A DNA stretch of 64,000 nucleotides from positions 1 through 64,000 of the forward strand of contig CAJTAT010000001.1 in assembly GCA_910574475.1 (NCBI GenBank). The letters run 5' to 3'. Positions 8,125 through 16,253 of the stretch are shown in pieces. Numbering within the stretch: the first letter of the stretch is position 1; each line of letters starts with the position of its first letter. This DNA is from Clostridia bacterium (GTDB taxonomy: Bacteria; Bacillota; Clostridia; Lachnospirales; Lachnospiraceae). The translations under genes were made by a program, and so were the position numbers. The notes under the pieces are model-generated. The model ran no database searches. It was given only the letters and a program-made list of their open reading frames with translations, and had not been told where the DNA came from.

Positions 8125-9057
8125 CTACGTGTTCATCTGCTTAGCCACCGCAGCCGCAAAGTCCTCGTTCTTCTTCTCCAGTCCTTCACCAGTCTCGAAG
8201 CGGGCAAATGCCTTAATGGTAATCTTTGCACTGTTCTCCTTGGCCACCTGCTCCACGTACTTGCCTACAGTCTGCTTGCCGTCCTCAGCCTTTACATATA
8301 CCTGATCCAGAAGGCAGATCTCTTTCAGCTCTTTGTTGATGCGGCCCATTACCATGCCGTCAATGATCTTGTCGTTGGCGTCTGGTTTCTCGTTTTTGGC
8401 CTGAACTGCCAAAATCTCTTTTTCTTTCTCAATATAATCCTGATCTACCTCAGCGCGGCTAGTATAAAGTGGCTTTAAGGCTGCTGCCTGCATTGCCACA
8501 TTCTTTGCCATTTCTTTCACTGCATCATTGATAACATCTGTCTCAACGTCGATAAGAACGCCAATCTTTCCACCTGCGTGGATGTAAGAGGAAATAAAGC
8601 CATTTGCCTCCTCCATCTGACGGAAACGACGGATGTTCATGTTCTCGCCGATGACTGCAATCTGGGAAGCAAGTGCTTCTTTCACTGTAAGAGAAGGATC
8701 TTTTTCCCATTTCTCTGCCAGGAAAGCATCAATATCTCCTGCTGTTGTCTTTACTGCCTGTGCTGCCACGTCTGCTACATAAGACTGGAATTTCTCATTC
8801 TTTGCCACAAAATCAGTCTCCGCATTTACTTCAACCACGACAGCCTTCTTATCATCATTGATCAGGCAAGTCGTTACGATACCTTCTGCTGCGATACGGC
8901 CAGCCTTTTTCTGTGCGCTTGCAAGGCCTTTCTCTCTCAGCCAGTCAACAGCTGCTTCCATATTTCCCTCGGTTGCGGTAAGGGCCTTCTTACAGTCCAT
9001 CATACCAGCACCCGTCATTTCTCTCAATTCTTTTACCATACTTGCTGTGATTGCCAT
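8125..9057 (-). CDS. tsf: Elongation factor Ts
   Basis: Nucleotide exchange factor that reloads EF-Tu with GTP. The protein begins MAITASMVKELREMTGAGMMDCKKAL, the family's N-terminal UBA-like domain with the invariant TGAGMMDCK, followed by the two dimerisation/core repeats (NAETDFVAKNE, ALKPLYTSRAEV). An upstream in-frame ATG at 9072 exists, but GGAGGA lies between the two ATGs at the right distance from the second, so 9057 is the chosen start (about 310 aa, normal for the family). It is co-transcribed behind rpsB. Confidence 0.97.
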   Translation of the reverse strand: MAITASMVKELREMTGAGMMDCKKALTATEGNMEAAVDWLREKGLASAQKKAGRIAAEGIVTTCLINDDKKAVVVEVNAETDFVAKNEKFQSYVADVAAQAVKTTAGDIDAFLAEKWEKDPSLTVKEALASQIAVIGENMNIRRFRQMEEANGFISSYIHAGGKIGVLIDVETDVINDAVKEMAKNVAMQAAALKPLYTSRAEVDQDYIEKEKEILAVQAKNEKPDANDKIIDGMVMGRINKELKEICLLDQVYVKAEDGKQTVGKYVEQVAKENSAKITIKAFARFETGEGLEKKNEDFAAAVAKQMNT

Positions 9058-9101
9058 TTTTTCTTCCTCCATCTATCTTCTATTGGCTTTGGATGCAGAG
9101 A

Positions 9102-9839
9102 TTACTCTGCTACTGCTTCCTCTACCTCTTCATAAGCCTCTTCCACATCTTCTTCCGCTCCCTGATTTGCTTCTACAACAGCATCCGCCATCTTAGAAAC
9201 GATCAATTTTACGGCTCTGATTGCATCGTCATTGCCTGGGATCACATAATCCAGTTCTTCTGGATCACAGTTGGTATCTGCAATACCAATCAACGGAATT
9301 CCAAGGGTATGTGCTTCCTGTACGCAAATTCTCTCTTTCTTCGGATCTACAACGAAAATTGCATCTGGAATTCTCTTCATATCTTTAATACCGCCGAGGT
9401 TCTTTTCCAGTTTCTCCCATTCTTTTCTAAGGGCAATCACTTCTTTCTTCGGCAATACGTCAAATGTTCCGTCTTCAGACATTCTTTCAATCTCTTTTAA
9501 ACGGTTTACTCTGCTCTGGATTGTCTTAAAGTTGGTCAGCATGCCGCCAAGCCATCTCTCATTTACATAGAACATTCCACAGCGCTCTGCCTCTACCTTG
9601 ATGGCGTCCTGAGCCTGCTTCTTTGTACCAACAAAAAGGATAGTACCGCCCTCAGATACTACATCAAATACAGCTTTGTAAGCCTCGTCTACCTTGCCCA
9701 CAGACTTCTGCAGGTCAATAATATAGATGCCGTTTCTCTCTGTGTAAATGTAAGGAGCCATCTTGGGGTTCCATCTTCTTGTCTGATGTCCAAAATGAAC
9801 ACCTGCTTCCAGTAACTGCTTCATTGAAATAACGCTCAT
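9102..9839 (-). CDS. rpsB: 30S ribosomal protein S2
   Basis: Small-subunit protein S2. Diagnostic stretches include [42 protein letters not shown] and the [19 protein letters not shown] end of the conserved core. It has a short acidic C-terminal tail. The first ATG (9854) overlaps the GGAGGAAAG ribosome binding site, so the second, MSVISMKQ at 9839, is the likely start (245 aa). It is followed by tsf, as in most bacteria. A promoter and a structured leader lie upstream. Unusually, pyrH and frr do not follow directly but are 32 kb away. Confidence 0.97.
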   Translation of the reverse strand: MSVISMKQLLEAGVHFGHQTRRWNPKMAPYIYTERNGIYIIDLQKSVGKVDEAYKAVFDVVSEGGTILFVGTKKQAQDAIKVEAERCGMFYVNERWLGGMLTNFKTIQSRVNRLKEIERMSEDGTFDVLPKKEVIALRKEWEKLEKNLGGIKDMKRIPDAIFVVDPKKERICVQEAHTLGIPLIGIADTNCDPEELDYVIPGNDDAIRAVKLIVSKMADAVVEANQGAEEDVEEAYEEVEEAVAE

Positions 9840-9867
9840 ATTTCTTTCCTCCATTTGGTTGTTCTTC

Positions 9868-9932
9868 CGCAGGCTAACATTCCTCCGAGACGAAAGGCTC
9901 CGCCTTAAGCACCATCTTTGGTTCCACCTGCG
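9868..9932 (-). promoter_or_regulatory. Candidate structured rpsB leader (S2 autoregulation)
   Basis: In the leader between the promoter and rpsB, CGCAGG (9932-9927) can pair with CCTGCG (9873-9868) to close a roughly 65-base domain. Inside it are an AAGGC-GGA-GCCTT hairpin and a CCA-AAGA-TGG hairpin. Ribosomal protein leaders often fold this way and bind the encoded protein; that function here is an inference. Confidence 0.4.
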
Positions 9933-9953
9933 TGATTTTTCGCTAACTTAGAA

Positions 9954-9982
9954 AGTATAGCATAAGAAAAAGGCTTTTGCAA
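9954..9982 (-). promoter_or_regulatory. Promoter of rpsB-tsf, overlapping the upstream terminator
   Basis: TTGCAA (9982-9977) and TATACT (9959-9954) are 17 bp apart. The -35 hexamer covers the loop of the divIB terminator, so the terminator's 3' arm lies within the promoter spacer. Confidence 0.75.
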
Positions 9983-9989
9983 GCCTTTT
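9968..9989 (-). terminator. Intrinsic terminator of the division gene cluster
   Basis: AAAAGGCTT and AAGCCTTTT form a perfect 9-bp stem around a 4-base loop, continuing into TTTTTC. The stem begins within the divIB stop codon. Confidence 0.8.
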
Positions 9990-10803
9990 AATCTTCATTT
10001 TCTGCTCCTGTTTCGCCTTCCTCCGCTTCGTCTTCGTCCTCTGTTGCCTCCTTCCCCTTTTCGTCCTGTTCAAAGCTGATAAATTTGGAATTTTCCGTAT
10101 AGTTCTCCATATGGAATACACCAGACCGCCCCTCCAGATCGGAGTACAGTTCATGAAGGCGTCCTACCTTTTCCTCCAAAGAACCGCTATTTCCAAGGGC
10201 CACGCGAACCTGATCAAAATATAAGGTTAATTCCATATTTGCTCCAAATTCAATTTTGTCTGGTGTCAGTTCATATTTTTTCACTAATTGAGTAATGTTC
10301 AAAATTCGCTCAAAAACAGAGTCATCCTGCACCTGCAATTTCTTATACAAAGCCAGCGAGTTAAAATTCAGCCCTGAAATGCAGGGAATCCCCTCTGATA
10401 CCTCTGCAGAACTCTCTACCACAATTCCATCCTTATCAAAATAAAGATTTGCTCCCATGTGTGTAACATAACCCACCACACTTTTTTCATAGACACGCAG
10501 CTTTACTTTTCCCGGACTCTGAAAGCTTACCTCAATCTTGTCCACAAATGGAATCTCTTCCCCGCCCAGGTACTGATATTTGAGATATAAAAACAGGGAA
10601 TTAGAGGTATATTCATCTGTAACTACTTTCTCAATAATCTCTTTTTCTGAATAAAAACTATTTCCAGTCACCTCAACATCACGAATTCGAAAAAGAGTGA
10701 CAACAAGAAATCCTGCCAGCAACAACACAAAAACTGCGATTGCTGCCGCCAGGAATCCACGTCCATGACGCCTTCTATTCTGTCGTTCCCAGTGATTTCC
10801 CAT
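9988..10803 (-). CDS. divIB: Cell-division protein FtsQ/DivIB (POTRA domain)
   Basis: Single-pass membrane divisome protein. A basic cytoplasmic N-terminus (about 1-15) is followed by one hydrophobic helix (about 16-38), then RIRDVEVTGNSFYSEKEI, the start of the POTRA domain, and the FtsQ-type beta domain (VEKIEV-like strand, KLRVYEKSVVGYV). The last 25 residues are mostly Glu/Asp. The 271-aa length suits DivIB. It closes the cell-wall cluster, 16 bases after the HU gene. Its role in Gram-positives is to hold FtsL and DivIC and so regulate septal peptidoglycan synthesis. Identity rests on topology and the POTRA pattern. Confidence 0.85.
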   Translation of the reverse strand: MGNHWERQNRRRHGRGFLAAAIAVFVLLLAGFLVVTLFRIRDVEVTGNSFYSEKEIIEKVVTDEYTSNSLFLYLKYQYLGGEEIPFVDKIEVSFQSPGKVKLRVYEKSVVGYVTHMGANLYFDKDGIVVESSAEVSEGIPCISGLNFNSLALYKKLQVQDDSVFERILNITQLVKKYELTPDKIEFGANMELTLYFDQVRVALGNSGSLEEKVGRLHELYSDLEGRSGVFHMENYTENSKFISFEQDEKGKEATEDEDEAEEGETGAENED

Positions 10804-10819
10804 TACTTCCTTCTCTCTA

Positions 10820-11095
10820 TCAACAATTCAATGCATCTTTTAATGTCTTTCCTGCTCTAAACTTAGGAGTTCTGGCCGCCTTCACTACCATTTCCCCACC
10901 TGTCTGTGGATTTATGCCTACTCTTGCCTTTCTCGCAAATGCTTTAAAAGTGCCAAAACCTGCCACTTGAATTTTCTCATCCATCTTTAGTCTCTCTGCC
11001 ACAATGTTCATGAAAGCCTTTAATACTTTCTCTGCCTCTTTTTTGGATAACCCTGTCTTCTCTGCCATTGCGGCAACTACTTCAACTCTGTTCAT
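10820..11095 (-). CDS. hup: HU-family DNA-binding protein
   Basis: A 91-aa histone-like protein. It begins MNRVEVVAAMAEKTGLSKKEAEK and has the signature GFGTFKAFARKARVGINPQTG with the DNA-intercalating arm, so it bends and compacts DNA as a dimer. AGGAG precedes the ATG. It sits between murA and divIB, an odd place for HU, and has its own long 5' region (11096-11254) with a promoter whose spacer is a run of nine G. The lysine/arginine content and length are normal for HU. Confidence 0.95.
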   Translation of the reverse strand: MNRVEVVAAMAEKTGLSKKEAEKVLKAFMNIVAERLKMDEKIQVAGFGTFKAFARKARVGINPQTGGEMVVKAARTPKFRAGKTLKDALNC

Positions 11096-11248
11096 TCAAT
11101 CTTCTCCTGATTGTTTCTCAACCGTTTACCTGCATACCAACTTGTTGCATGCCTCTTTCTTATGATCCAGACCTTCTCGCACAAATGTGAAATTAGCATC
11201 TCTTACCCCCAGCAAAAAAGAAACAGCATGAGAGCAATTTACAAAAAA

Positions 11249-11278
11249 ATTTTACCCCCCCCCGGCACCTTTTGTCAA
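11249..11278 (-). promoter_or_regulatory. hup promoter with a G9 tract in the -35/-10 spacer
   Basis: On the minus strand, TTGACA (11278-11273) and TAAAAT (11254-11249) are separated by 18 bp, of which the last nine are all G (11263-11255). Transcription would start about 145 bases before hup. Spacer-length changes by slippage in the G-run would alter promoter strength, as at the Neisseria porA promoter. No other equally good promoter was seen in 11096-11293. Confidence 0.6.
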
Positions 11279-11293
11279 TAAATAAATTTTTAT

Positions 11294-12550
11294 TTATCCT
11301 ATATTCTTTTTTACCATAACTCCAAGAGATTGTAAATCCCTAATTATATTTTCATATCCGCGTTCAATATAATGATATTGGAGGATACGGCTTTTTCCTT
11401 CTGCAGCCGCCGCTGCCAGTACCAGCGCTGCCCCTCCCCGCAACTCTTTTGCTATTAAATCTGCACCATACAGCTTTCTAACACCGCGAATATAAGCTTT
11501 CTGTCCTTCTGTGCAAATATCTGCTCCCATTCGCAAAAGTTCCTCTACAATTTTAAATCGTGCCTCAAAAATCGTCTCTTCAATCTCACTCTCACCTTCA
11601 GCCAAGGCCAGAGCTGCCATCAAAGGCGACTGGAGATCCGTGGGAAAGCCTGGGTATGGCTCTGTCCGAATTCCTTTTAATCCTTTCATTCTCTCCGTTC
11701 TCCAGAGAAGCAAATGCTCCCCACATTCTTTACAGTGAACCCCCATACACCTAAGCGCTCCATAGACTGCCCCTAATTGTTGAAGAGGTGGGTTGTTCAA
11801 AATCACCCTTCCTCCTGCTGCCGCAGTCATTAGCATATAAGTCCCTGCCACAATCCGGTCGGATACAATGGTAAATTCTACATCATGGAGTGTTTCCACC
11901 CCAGTAATTGTAATCTGACTGGTTCCTGCCCCCTGAATCTTGGCCCCCATACAACTCAGGAATCGACATAACTCTTCAATCTCGGGCTCTCTTGCTGCAT
12001 TATTTAAAATCGTTACTCCTTTTGCCAAAACTGCTAATAAAATCACATTTTCTGTGGCGCCTACGCTGGGAAAAGGCAGGCATACACGGGAACTTTGTGG
12101 CTTTTTACAGCAAGCGCAAAGCCCTTCCCCCTTCTCTTCTAATTCTGCTCCCATTTTTCGTAAAGCTTCAATGTGGAGATCAATAGGGCGCTCCCCAATC
12201 ACACAACCACCTGGGTAAGGTAAGGTTGCTGTCCCTGTCCGTCCAAGCAAACTTCCCAACAGCATAATAGAAGATCGCATTTGTCTGGCATAACATGCTG
12301 CCACTTGATTGGAATTCATCACAGTGGCATCAATAATAAGGGTGTCCCCTTCCCAATTAACTTTGCACCCAAAACCAATTAAGATTTCCAACATATTTTT
12401 CACATCTATAATCTTTGGACAATTTTTCAGAACAGTAATTCCATGATTTAATACAGCAGCGGACAAAATGGGCAACGCGGCATTTTTTGAGCCCTGTATA
12501 CATACTTCGCCACAGAGTGGACTGCCGCCTTCTATCTCTAGATAATCCAC
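11294..12550 (-). CDS. murA: UDP-N-acetylglucosamine 1-carboxyvinyltransferase
   Basis: First committed step of peptidoglycan synthesis: transfer of enolpyruvate from PEP to UDP-GlcNAc in the cytoplasm. Motifs visible are GSKNAALP (the Lys-Asn pair), RQMRSSIMLLG, and PGGCVIGERPIDLH with the catalytic cysteine that fosfomycin alkylates, so the enzyme is expected to be fosfomycin-sensitive at its target. The start is GTG at 12550 behind GGGGGAA. At 418 aa it is full length. It lies where murG often stands, after ftsW; murG itself is not in the window. Confidence 0.95.
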   Translation of the reverse strand: MDYLEIEGGSPLCGEVCIQGSKNAALPILSAAVLNHGITVLKNCPKIIDVKNMLEILIGFGCKVNWEGDTLIIDATVMNSNQVAACYARQMRSSIMLLGSLLGRTGTATLPYPGGCVIGERPIDLHIEALRKMGAELEEKGEGLCACCKKPQSSRVCLPFPSVGATENVILLAVLAKGVTILNNAAREPEIEELCRFLSCMGAKIQGAGTSQITITGVETLHDVEFTIVSDRIVAGTYMLMTAAAGGRVILNNPPLQQLGAVYGALRCMGVHCKECGEHLLLWRTERMKGLKGIRTEPYPGFPTDLQSPLMAALALAEGESEIEETIFEARFKIVEELLRMGADICTEGQKAYIRGVRKLYGADLIAKELRGGAALVLAAAAAEGKSRILQYHYIERGYENIIRDLQSLGVMVKKNIG

Positions 12551-12642
12551 AAATATTCCCCCTGAGTCCTGACTATATACTAAGATATGCCAAAATCTTT
12601 TTAAGGTTCCTGCTTACCTTATCTTGCCAAGAACACAGTTGG

Positions 12643-13758
12643 TTATGAGTAAGTCACATGCCGGGATACATTCAGAGCCAGCCCCATTTCCGACAGAAGG
12701 AAGAGAACAGACGTCCCTCCATAACTGATAAATGGCAGCGTAATCCCTGTGTTAGGTATGGTATTTGTAACAACTGCAATATTTAAAATAACCTGTATCA
12801 TAATGTGGCCCATAATACCCACAGCAATCATACAACCGAACAAATCCGTTACATGCATAGCTATAATGAGCAACCGCCAAACTAAAAGAAGAAAGAGAAG
12901 AATCACTATAATTGCCCCCAGAAGCCCAAATTCCTCACAGACAATAGAAAAAATCATATCATTTTGAGCCTCTGGTACAAAACCTAACTTTTGCATACTA
13001 TTCCCATATCCCACACCAAAGAGGCCTCCAGATCCGATGGCATAAAGTCCCTGCAATGTCTGGTATCCCTTTTCATACTCTTCTGGATTTCTCCAGATGG
13101 CCAGACGTTCCAGACGGTAGGATTCAACGCTCAAAAATATAGCCAGAAATCCTACTCCCAGAGCTCCCATGCCAATGAATTGGAAATATTTAGGACTCGC
13201 CACAAATACTAAAATAACTGCAATACCCATGATAATAATTGCCGTACTGAGATTATTCGTTCCCACCAGGCCGACAATCGGCAGAATCACCAGCATTACA
13301 AGAAACATTTGCCACAGGGATGTCATCTTTCGTACCCGCCTGCTAATAACTGACGCCAGCAACAGGATGACAGCCACTTTGGCAAATTCAGAGGGCTGAA
13401 AAGAAATAGGCCCCAGAGACAGCCAACGTTTGGAGCCATTGTACTCATCTCCAAAAAAGAGAACGGCAGTGGATAAAACGATAGACATCAGATAACCCAG
13501 TACAGCCAAACGTTCCCATTTATGATAGTCAATCCTTGATACTGCATACATACACGCCAATCCCAGAGAAGTAGCAAAAAATTGTTTTTTCAGATAATAT
13601 GCCTTATCTGCAAACTTTACCTGGCCATTGTAGGCGCTGGTGCTGTAAAGCACAACAAGTCCGAAAACCACCAGGCCCAGAACAATCAGCATCAGACTGT
13701 AGTCAAAGGGCTCCTTGCCCTGCTTTTTTGCTCTTTTGGCGGTATTCGGACTTGCCAA
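12643..13758 (-). CDS. ftsW: SEDS-family cell-division glycosyltransferase FtsW
   Basis: Polytopic membrane protein that polymerises lipid II at the septum with a partner class B PBP. It has about ten hydrophobic segments and the SEDS signature NTGITLPFISYGGTS near the C-terminus, plus WLSLGPISFQPSEFAK and NNLSTAIII, which carry family-conserved polar residues. I place the start at TTG 13758 because GAGGTGAT stands 8 bases upstream; a GTG three codons earlier overlaps that site. It lies between murD and murA and is probably transcribed with them from the mraY promoter. Confidence 0.94.
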   Translation of the reverse strand: MASPNTAKRAKKQGKEPFDYSLMLIVLGLVVFGLVVLYSTSAYNGQVKFADKAYYLKKQFFATSLGLACMYAVSRIDYHKWERLAVLGYLMSIVLSTAVLFFGDEYNGSKRWLSLGPISFQPSEFAKVAVILLLASVISRRVRKMTSLWQMFLVMLVILPIVGLVGTNNLSTAIIIMGIAVILVFVASPKYFQFIGMGALGVGFLAIFLSVESYRLERLAIWRNPEEYEKGYQTLQGLYAIGSGGLFGVGYGNSMQKLGFVPEAQNDMIFSIVCEEFGLLGAIIVILLFLLLVWRLLIIAMHVTDLFGCMIAVGIMGHIMIQVILNIAVVTNTIPNTGITLPFISYGGTSVLFLLSEMGLALNVSRHVTYS

Positions 13759-13832
13759 TAGAATCACCTCATATTTTTATTTTTTTTAACTTACGTATTT
13801 TCTCTCCACTGCGCTCCTTCGGCAAGCACATT

Positions 13833-15185
13833 TTACAAATTGCGTACATATTCCTTAAATAGGTTTCCTCTTTGCTCGTAGTTTTCAAACATGCCCCAGC
13901 TCGCGCAGGCAGGAGACAGAAGTACAGCATCTCCTGGCTCTGCTTTTTTTGCACAGATCAGGACAGCTTCCTTAAGATTATCCGCAAACACAATATTGGT
14001 AAAGCCGTGCCGCCTAGCTGTGTCTGCAATCTGATTTGCCGTAGCTCCCAAAAGTACCAGCCATTTTACCTTTCCCTCAAAGGTCTCCACCCAATCGTCA
14101 AACTCTACATGTTTGTCATATCCGCCGCCAATGACAAGGGTAGGCCTTACCATAGCTTCCACTGCCTTGATAGATGCATCCGTATTCGTCCCTTTGGAGT
14201 CATTGTAATAGGCCACGCCATTTTTCTCCTCCACAAACTCAATCCGGTGCTCCACTGCGGTAAAATGCGTCACAGTCCGACGTATATGATCCATTGGAAC
14301 TCCCATAGCCGTTGCGATGGCTATGGCAGCCATTACATTCTCATAATTATGCGTCCCCAGAAGCTTTAATTCCTCTATCTCACAAATTTTTGTTTTCACA
14401 TTCCCATCACTGAAGATAAAGGCACTGCCATCCAGATACACACCTTGATTCAATATATGCTTTCGGCTGAAATAAAGAACCGAAGCTTTCACTTTTTCAC
14501 CAAACTGCCTTGTCGCCTCATCATCATAATTCAACACACACGTATCTGAAGCATCCTGATTGACAGCAATCCGTTCCTTAGTCTGAATATAACATTCCAT
14601 CGTATGGTGACGGTTCAAATGATCTGGTGTAATATTTAGAATTGCACTCACCTGAGGCTTAAAATTTTCAATGGTCTCCAATTGAAAGCTGCTGATCTCT
14701 GCAGCTGTGACACTATCCTCTGTCATCTTAAGAGCTTCGTTTGTATAGGCATTTCCAATATTACCTACCACATAGGTATCCTTGTAATAACTTTTAAAGA
14801 TCTCCCCCACAAGACTTGTGGTAGTAGTCTTTCCATTCGTTCCAGTGATGGCAGCAATTCTTCCCTTGGCAAAATGGTAAGCCAGCTCTACCTCTCCCCA
14901 GATGTCAACGCCATTTTTACGCATGTCCTCCACCAGAGGAAGATCCACAGGAACGCCAGGGCTTAACACCACAAGCTCTATCTCCTTTTTCAAAGCTTCC
15001 GGCAGCTTTCCCAGCAAAATTTTACTCTTGCTGCCCTCGGGAAGCCGGGCGCGTACTTCTTCTTCCTTTAAATTTTCGTTACTGTCATAAAGAGTCGGTA
15101 CAGCTCCTGCCTTTTCCAGGAGCTTGGCTGCCCCGATTCCACTGACGCCACTCCCAATAATTAATATTTTCTTATCTATTATCAT
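13833..15185 (-). CDS. murD: UDP-N-acetylmuramoyl-L-alanine--D-glutamate ligase
   Basis: Adds D-glutamate to UDP-MurNAc-L-Ala in the cytoplasm. The N-terminal Rossmann part starts IIDKKILIIGSGVSGIGAAKLL. The ATP-binding P-loop is AITGTNGKTTTT near residue 115, followed by EISSFQLE and NITPDHLNRH of the central domain. The C-terminal domain has DSKGTNTDA and LLSPACASWGMFENYEQRG. The 450-aa length is normal. It is followed by ftsW and preceded by mraY with short gaps, consistent with one transcript. Confidence 0.96.
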   Translation of the reverse strand: MIIDKKILIIGSGVSGIGAAKLLEKAGAVPTLYDSNENLKEEEVRARLPEGSKSKILLGKLPEALKKEIELVVLSPGVPVDLPLVEDMRKNGVDIWGEVELAYHFAKGRIAAITGTNGKTTTTSLVGEIFKSYYKDTYVVGNIGNAYTNEALKMTEDSVTAAEISSFQLETIENFKPQVSAILNITPDHLNRHHTMECYIQTKERIAVNQDASDTCVLNYDDEATRQFGEKVKASVLYFSRKHILNQGVYLDGSAFIFSDGNVKTKICEIEELKLLGTHNYENVMAAIAIATAMGVPMDHIRRTVTHFTAVEHRIEFVEEKNGVAYYNDSKGTNTDASIKAVEAMVRPTLVIGGGYDKHVEFDDWVETFEGKVKWLVLLGATANQIADTARRHGFTNIVFADNLKEAVLICAKKAEPGDAVLLSPACASWGMFENYEQRGNLFKEYVRNL

Positions 15186-15221
15186 GTTTATTTTCCTTAT
15201 CTAAAATTATGAGTCTCGCTT

Positions 15222-16178
15222 CTACAGTGCCAGGATTCCAATCAGGCAGAGAATCGCAGTCACAATGGAAAATACTGCCACCACCCGCGTCTCTGACCAG
15301 CCTCCCAGCTCAAAATGGTGATGAATGGGAGCCATGCGGAAAATTCTCTTTCCTCCAGAAATTTTATAGTACGACACCTGGATCATAACGGACAGGATTT
15401 CCACCCAGTAAATCAAGGCTACGATTAAGATAAACATGGGCATTTTCAACATATAGGCCGTGGATGCCACAAAACCTCCCAGTGCTAGAGAACCAGTATC
15501 TCCCATAAAGACACTGGCTGGATAAACATTGAACAGCAGAAAACCCATCAGGCTTCCCACTACCGCACAAGTAATCGGATGAAGTCCGCTCTTGCTCCCA
15601 AAAGCCACTACTGTAAAAAAAGTAGCTATCAGAACTGTTACACTAGACGCCAGGCCATCCAGACCGTCCGTAAAATTAGCGCCGTTGACTGTACCTATGA
15701 TGGCCAGAAATGCCACTGGAACGGCCAGCCAGCCCAGGTGGAGATAATGCTCTGGCCAAAAAGGAATTAGCATGGCCATATCTCCTCCTGTCAACCGGTA
15801 GTAGTAAAACACGAACACGCCCGTCACCAGAAACTGTCCAAACATTTTTTGCCCCGGTGTCAGCCCTTCTGAGCGATGTAAAATAATTTTAATGTAATCG
15901 TCAAGGAAACCGATGATCCCAAAACCAGCCGTCACAAAGAGAATGGGAATGATCCCAGGATAGTCTTTCACATAAAGCAAAGAAGTAATCACAATTCCCG
16001 CAAGAATGATCAGGCCGCCCATCGTAGGGGTCCCATTCTTTTTCAGATGACTCTGGGGTCCTTCCTTCCGTTCTGTCTGCCCAAATTTTAGTCTTCGCAA
16101 AAGTGGGATCACAATCGGTCCCAGAGCTGCACTAATGGCAAAGGATATTAAAATCGGCAATATCAATGTTTGATCCAT
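15222..16178 (-). CDS. mraY: Phospho-N-acetylmuramoyl-pentapeptide transferase
   Basis: Makes lipid I by moving phospho-MurNAc-pentapeptide to undecaprenyl phosphate at the membrane. It has ten hydrophobic segments and the family motifs GTPTMGGLIIL, FLDDYIK (aspartate pair), NFTDGLDGLA and FMGDTGSLALGG, and MAPIHHHFELGG, the conserved His-rich loop. At 318 aa it is full length. A strong promoter (16214-16242) precedes it, so mraY-murD-ftsW-murA can be transcribed apart from the upstream PBPs. Confidence 0.97.
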   Translation of the reverse strand: MDQTLILPILISFAISAALGPIVIPLLRRLKFGQTERKEGPQSHLKKNGTPTMGGLIILAGIVITSLLYVKDYPGIIPILFVTAGFGIIGFLDDYIKIILHRSEGLTPGQKMFGQFLVTGVFVFYYYRLTGGDMAMLIPFWPEHYLHLGWLAVPVAFLAIIGTVNGANFTDGLDGLASSVTVLIATFFTVVAFGSKSGLHPITCAVVGSLMGFLLFNVYPASVFMGDTGSLALGGFVASTAYMLKMPMFILIVALIYWVEILSVMIQVSYYKISGGKRIFRMAPIHHHFELGGWSETRVVAVFSIVTAILCLIGILAL

Positions 16179-16213
16179 ATTTATTTACCTCTCAAGTTTC
16201 TTTTGTCCATAGA

Positions 16214-16242
16214 ATTATAAGACTTTTCCAATTATTAGTCAA
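16214..16242 (-). promoter_or_regulatory. Promoter upstream of mraY
   Basis: TTGACT (16242-16237) and TATAAT (16219-16214) have an exact 17-bp spacer. They lie about 35 bases before the mraY ATG and just after the SpoVD-like gene. Confidence 0.75.
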
Positions 16243-16253
16243 CAACACTTCAC

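Noticed and set aside
8578..9135. Plus-strand frames opposite tsf
   Set aside because: Shadow of tsf, whose protein is unambiguous.
9868..9940. GGTGGAACC in the rpsB leader, resembling a T-box motif
   Set aside because: No specifier loop or antiterminator/terminator pair is visible, and rpsB is not an amino acid gene.
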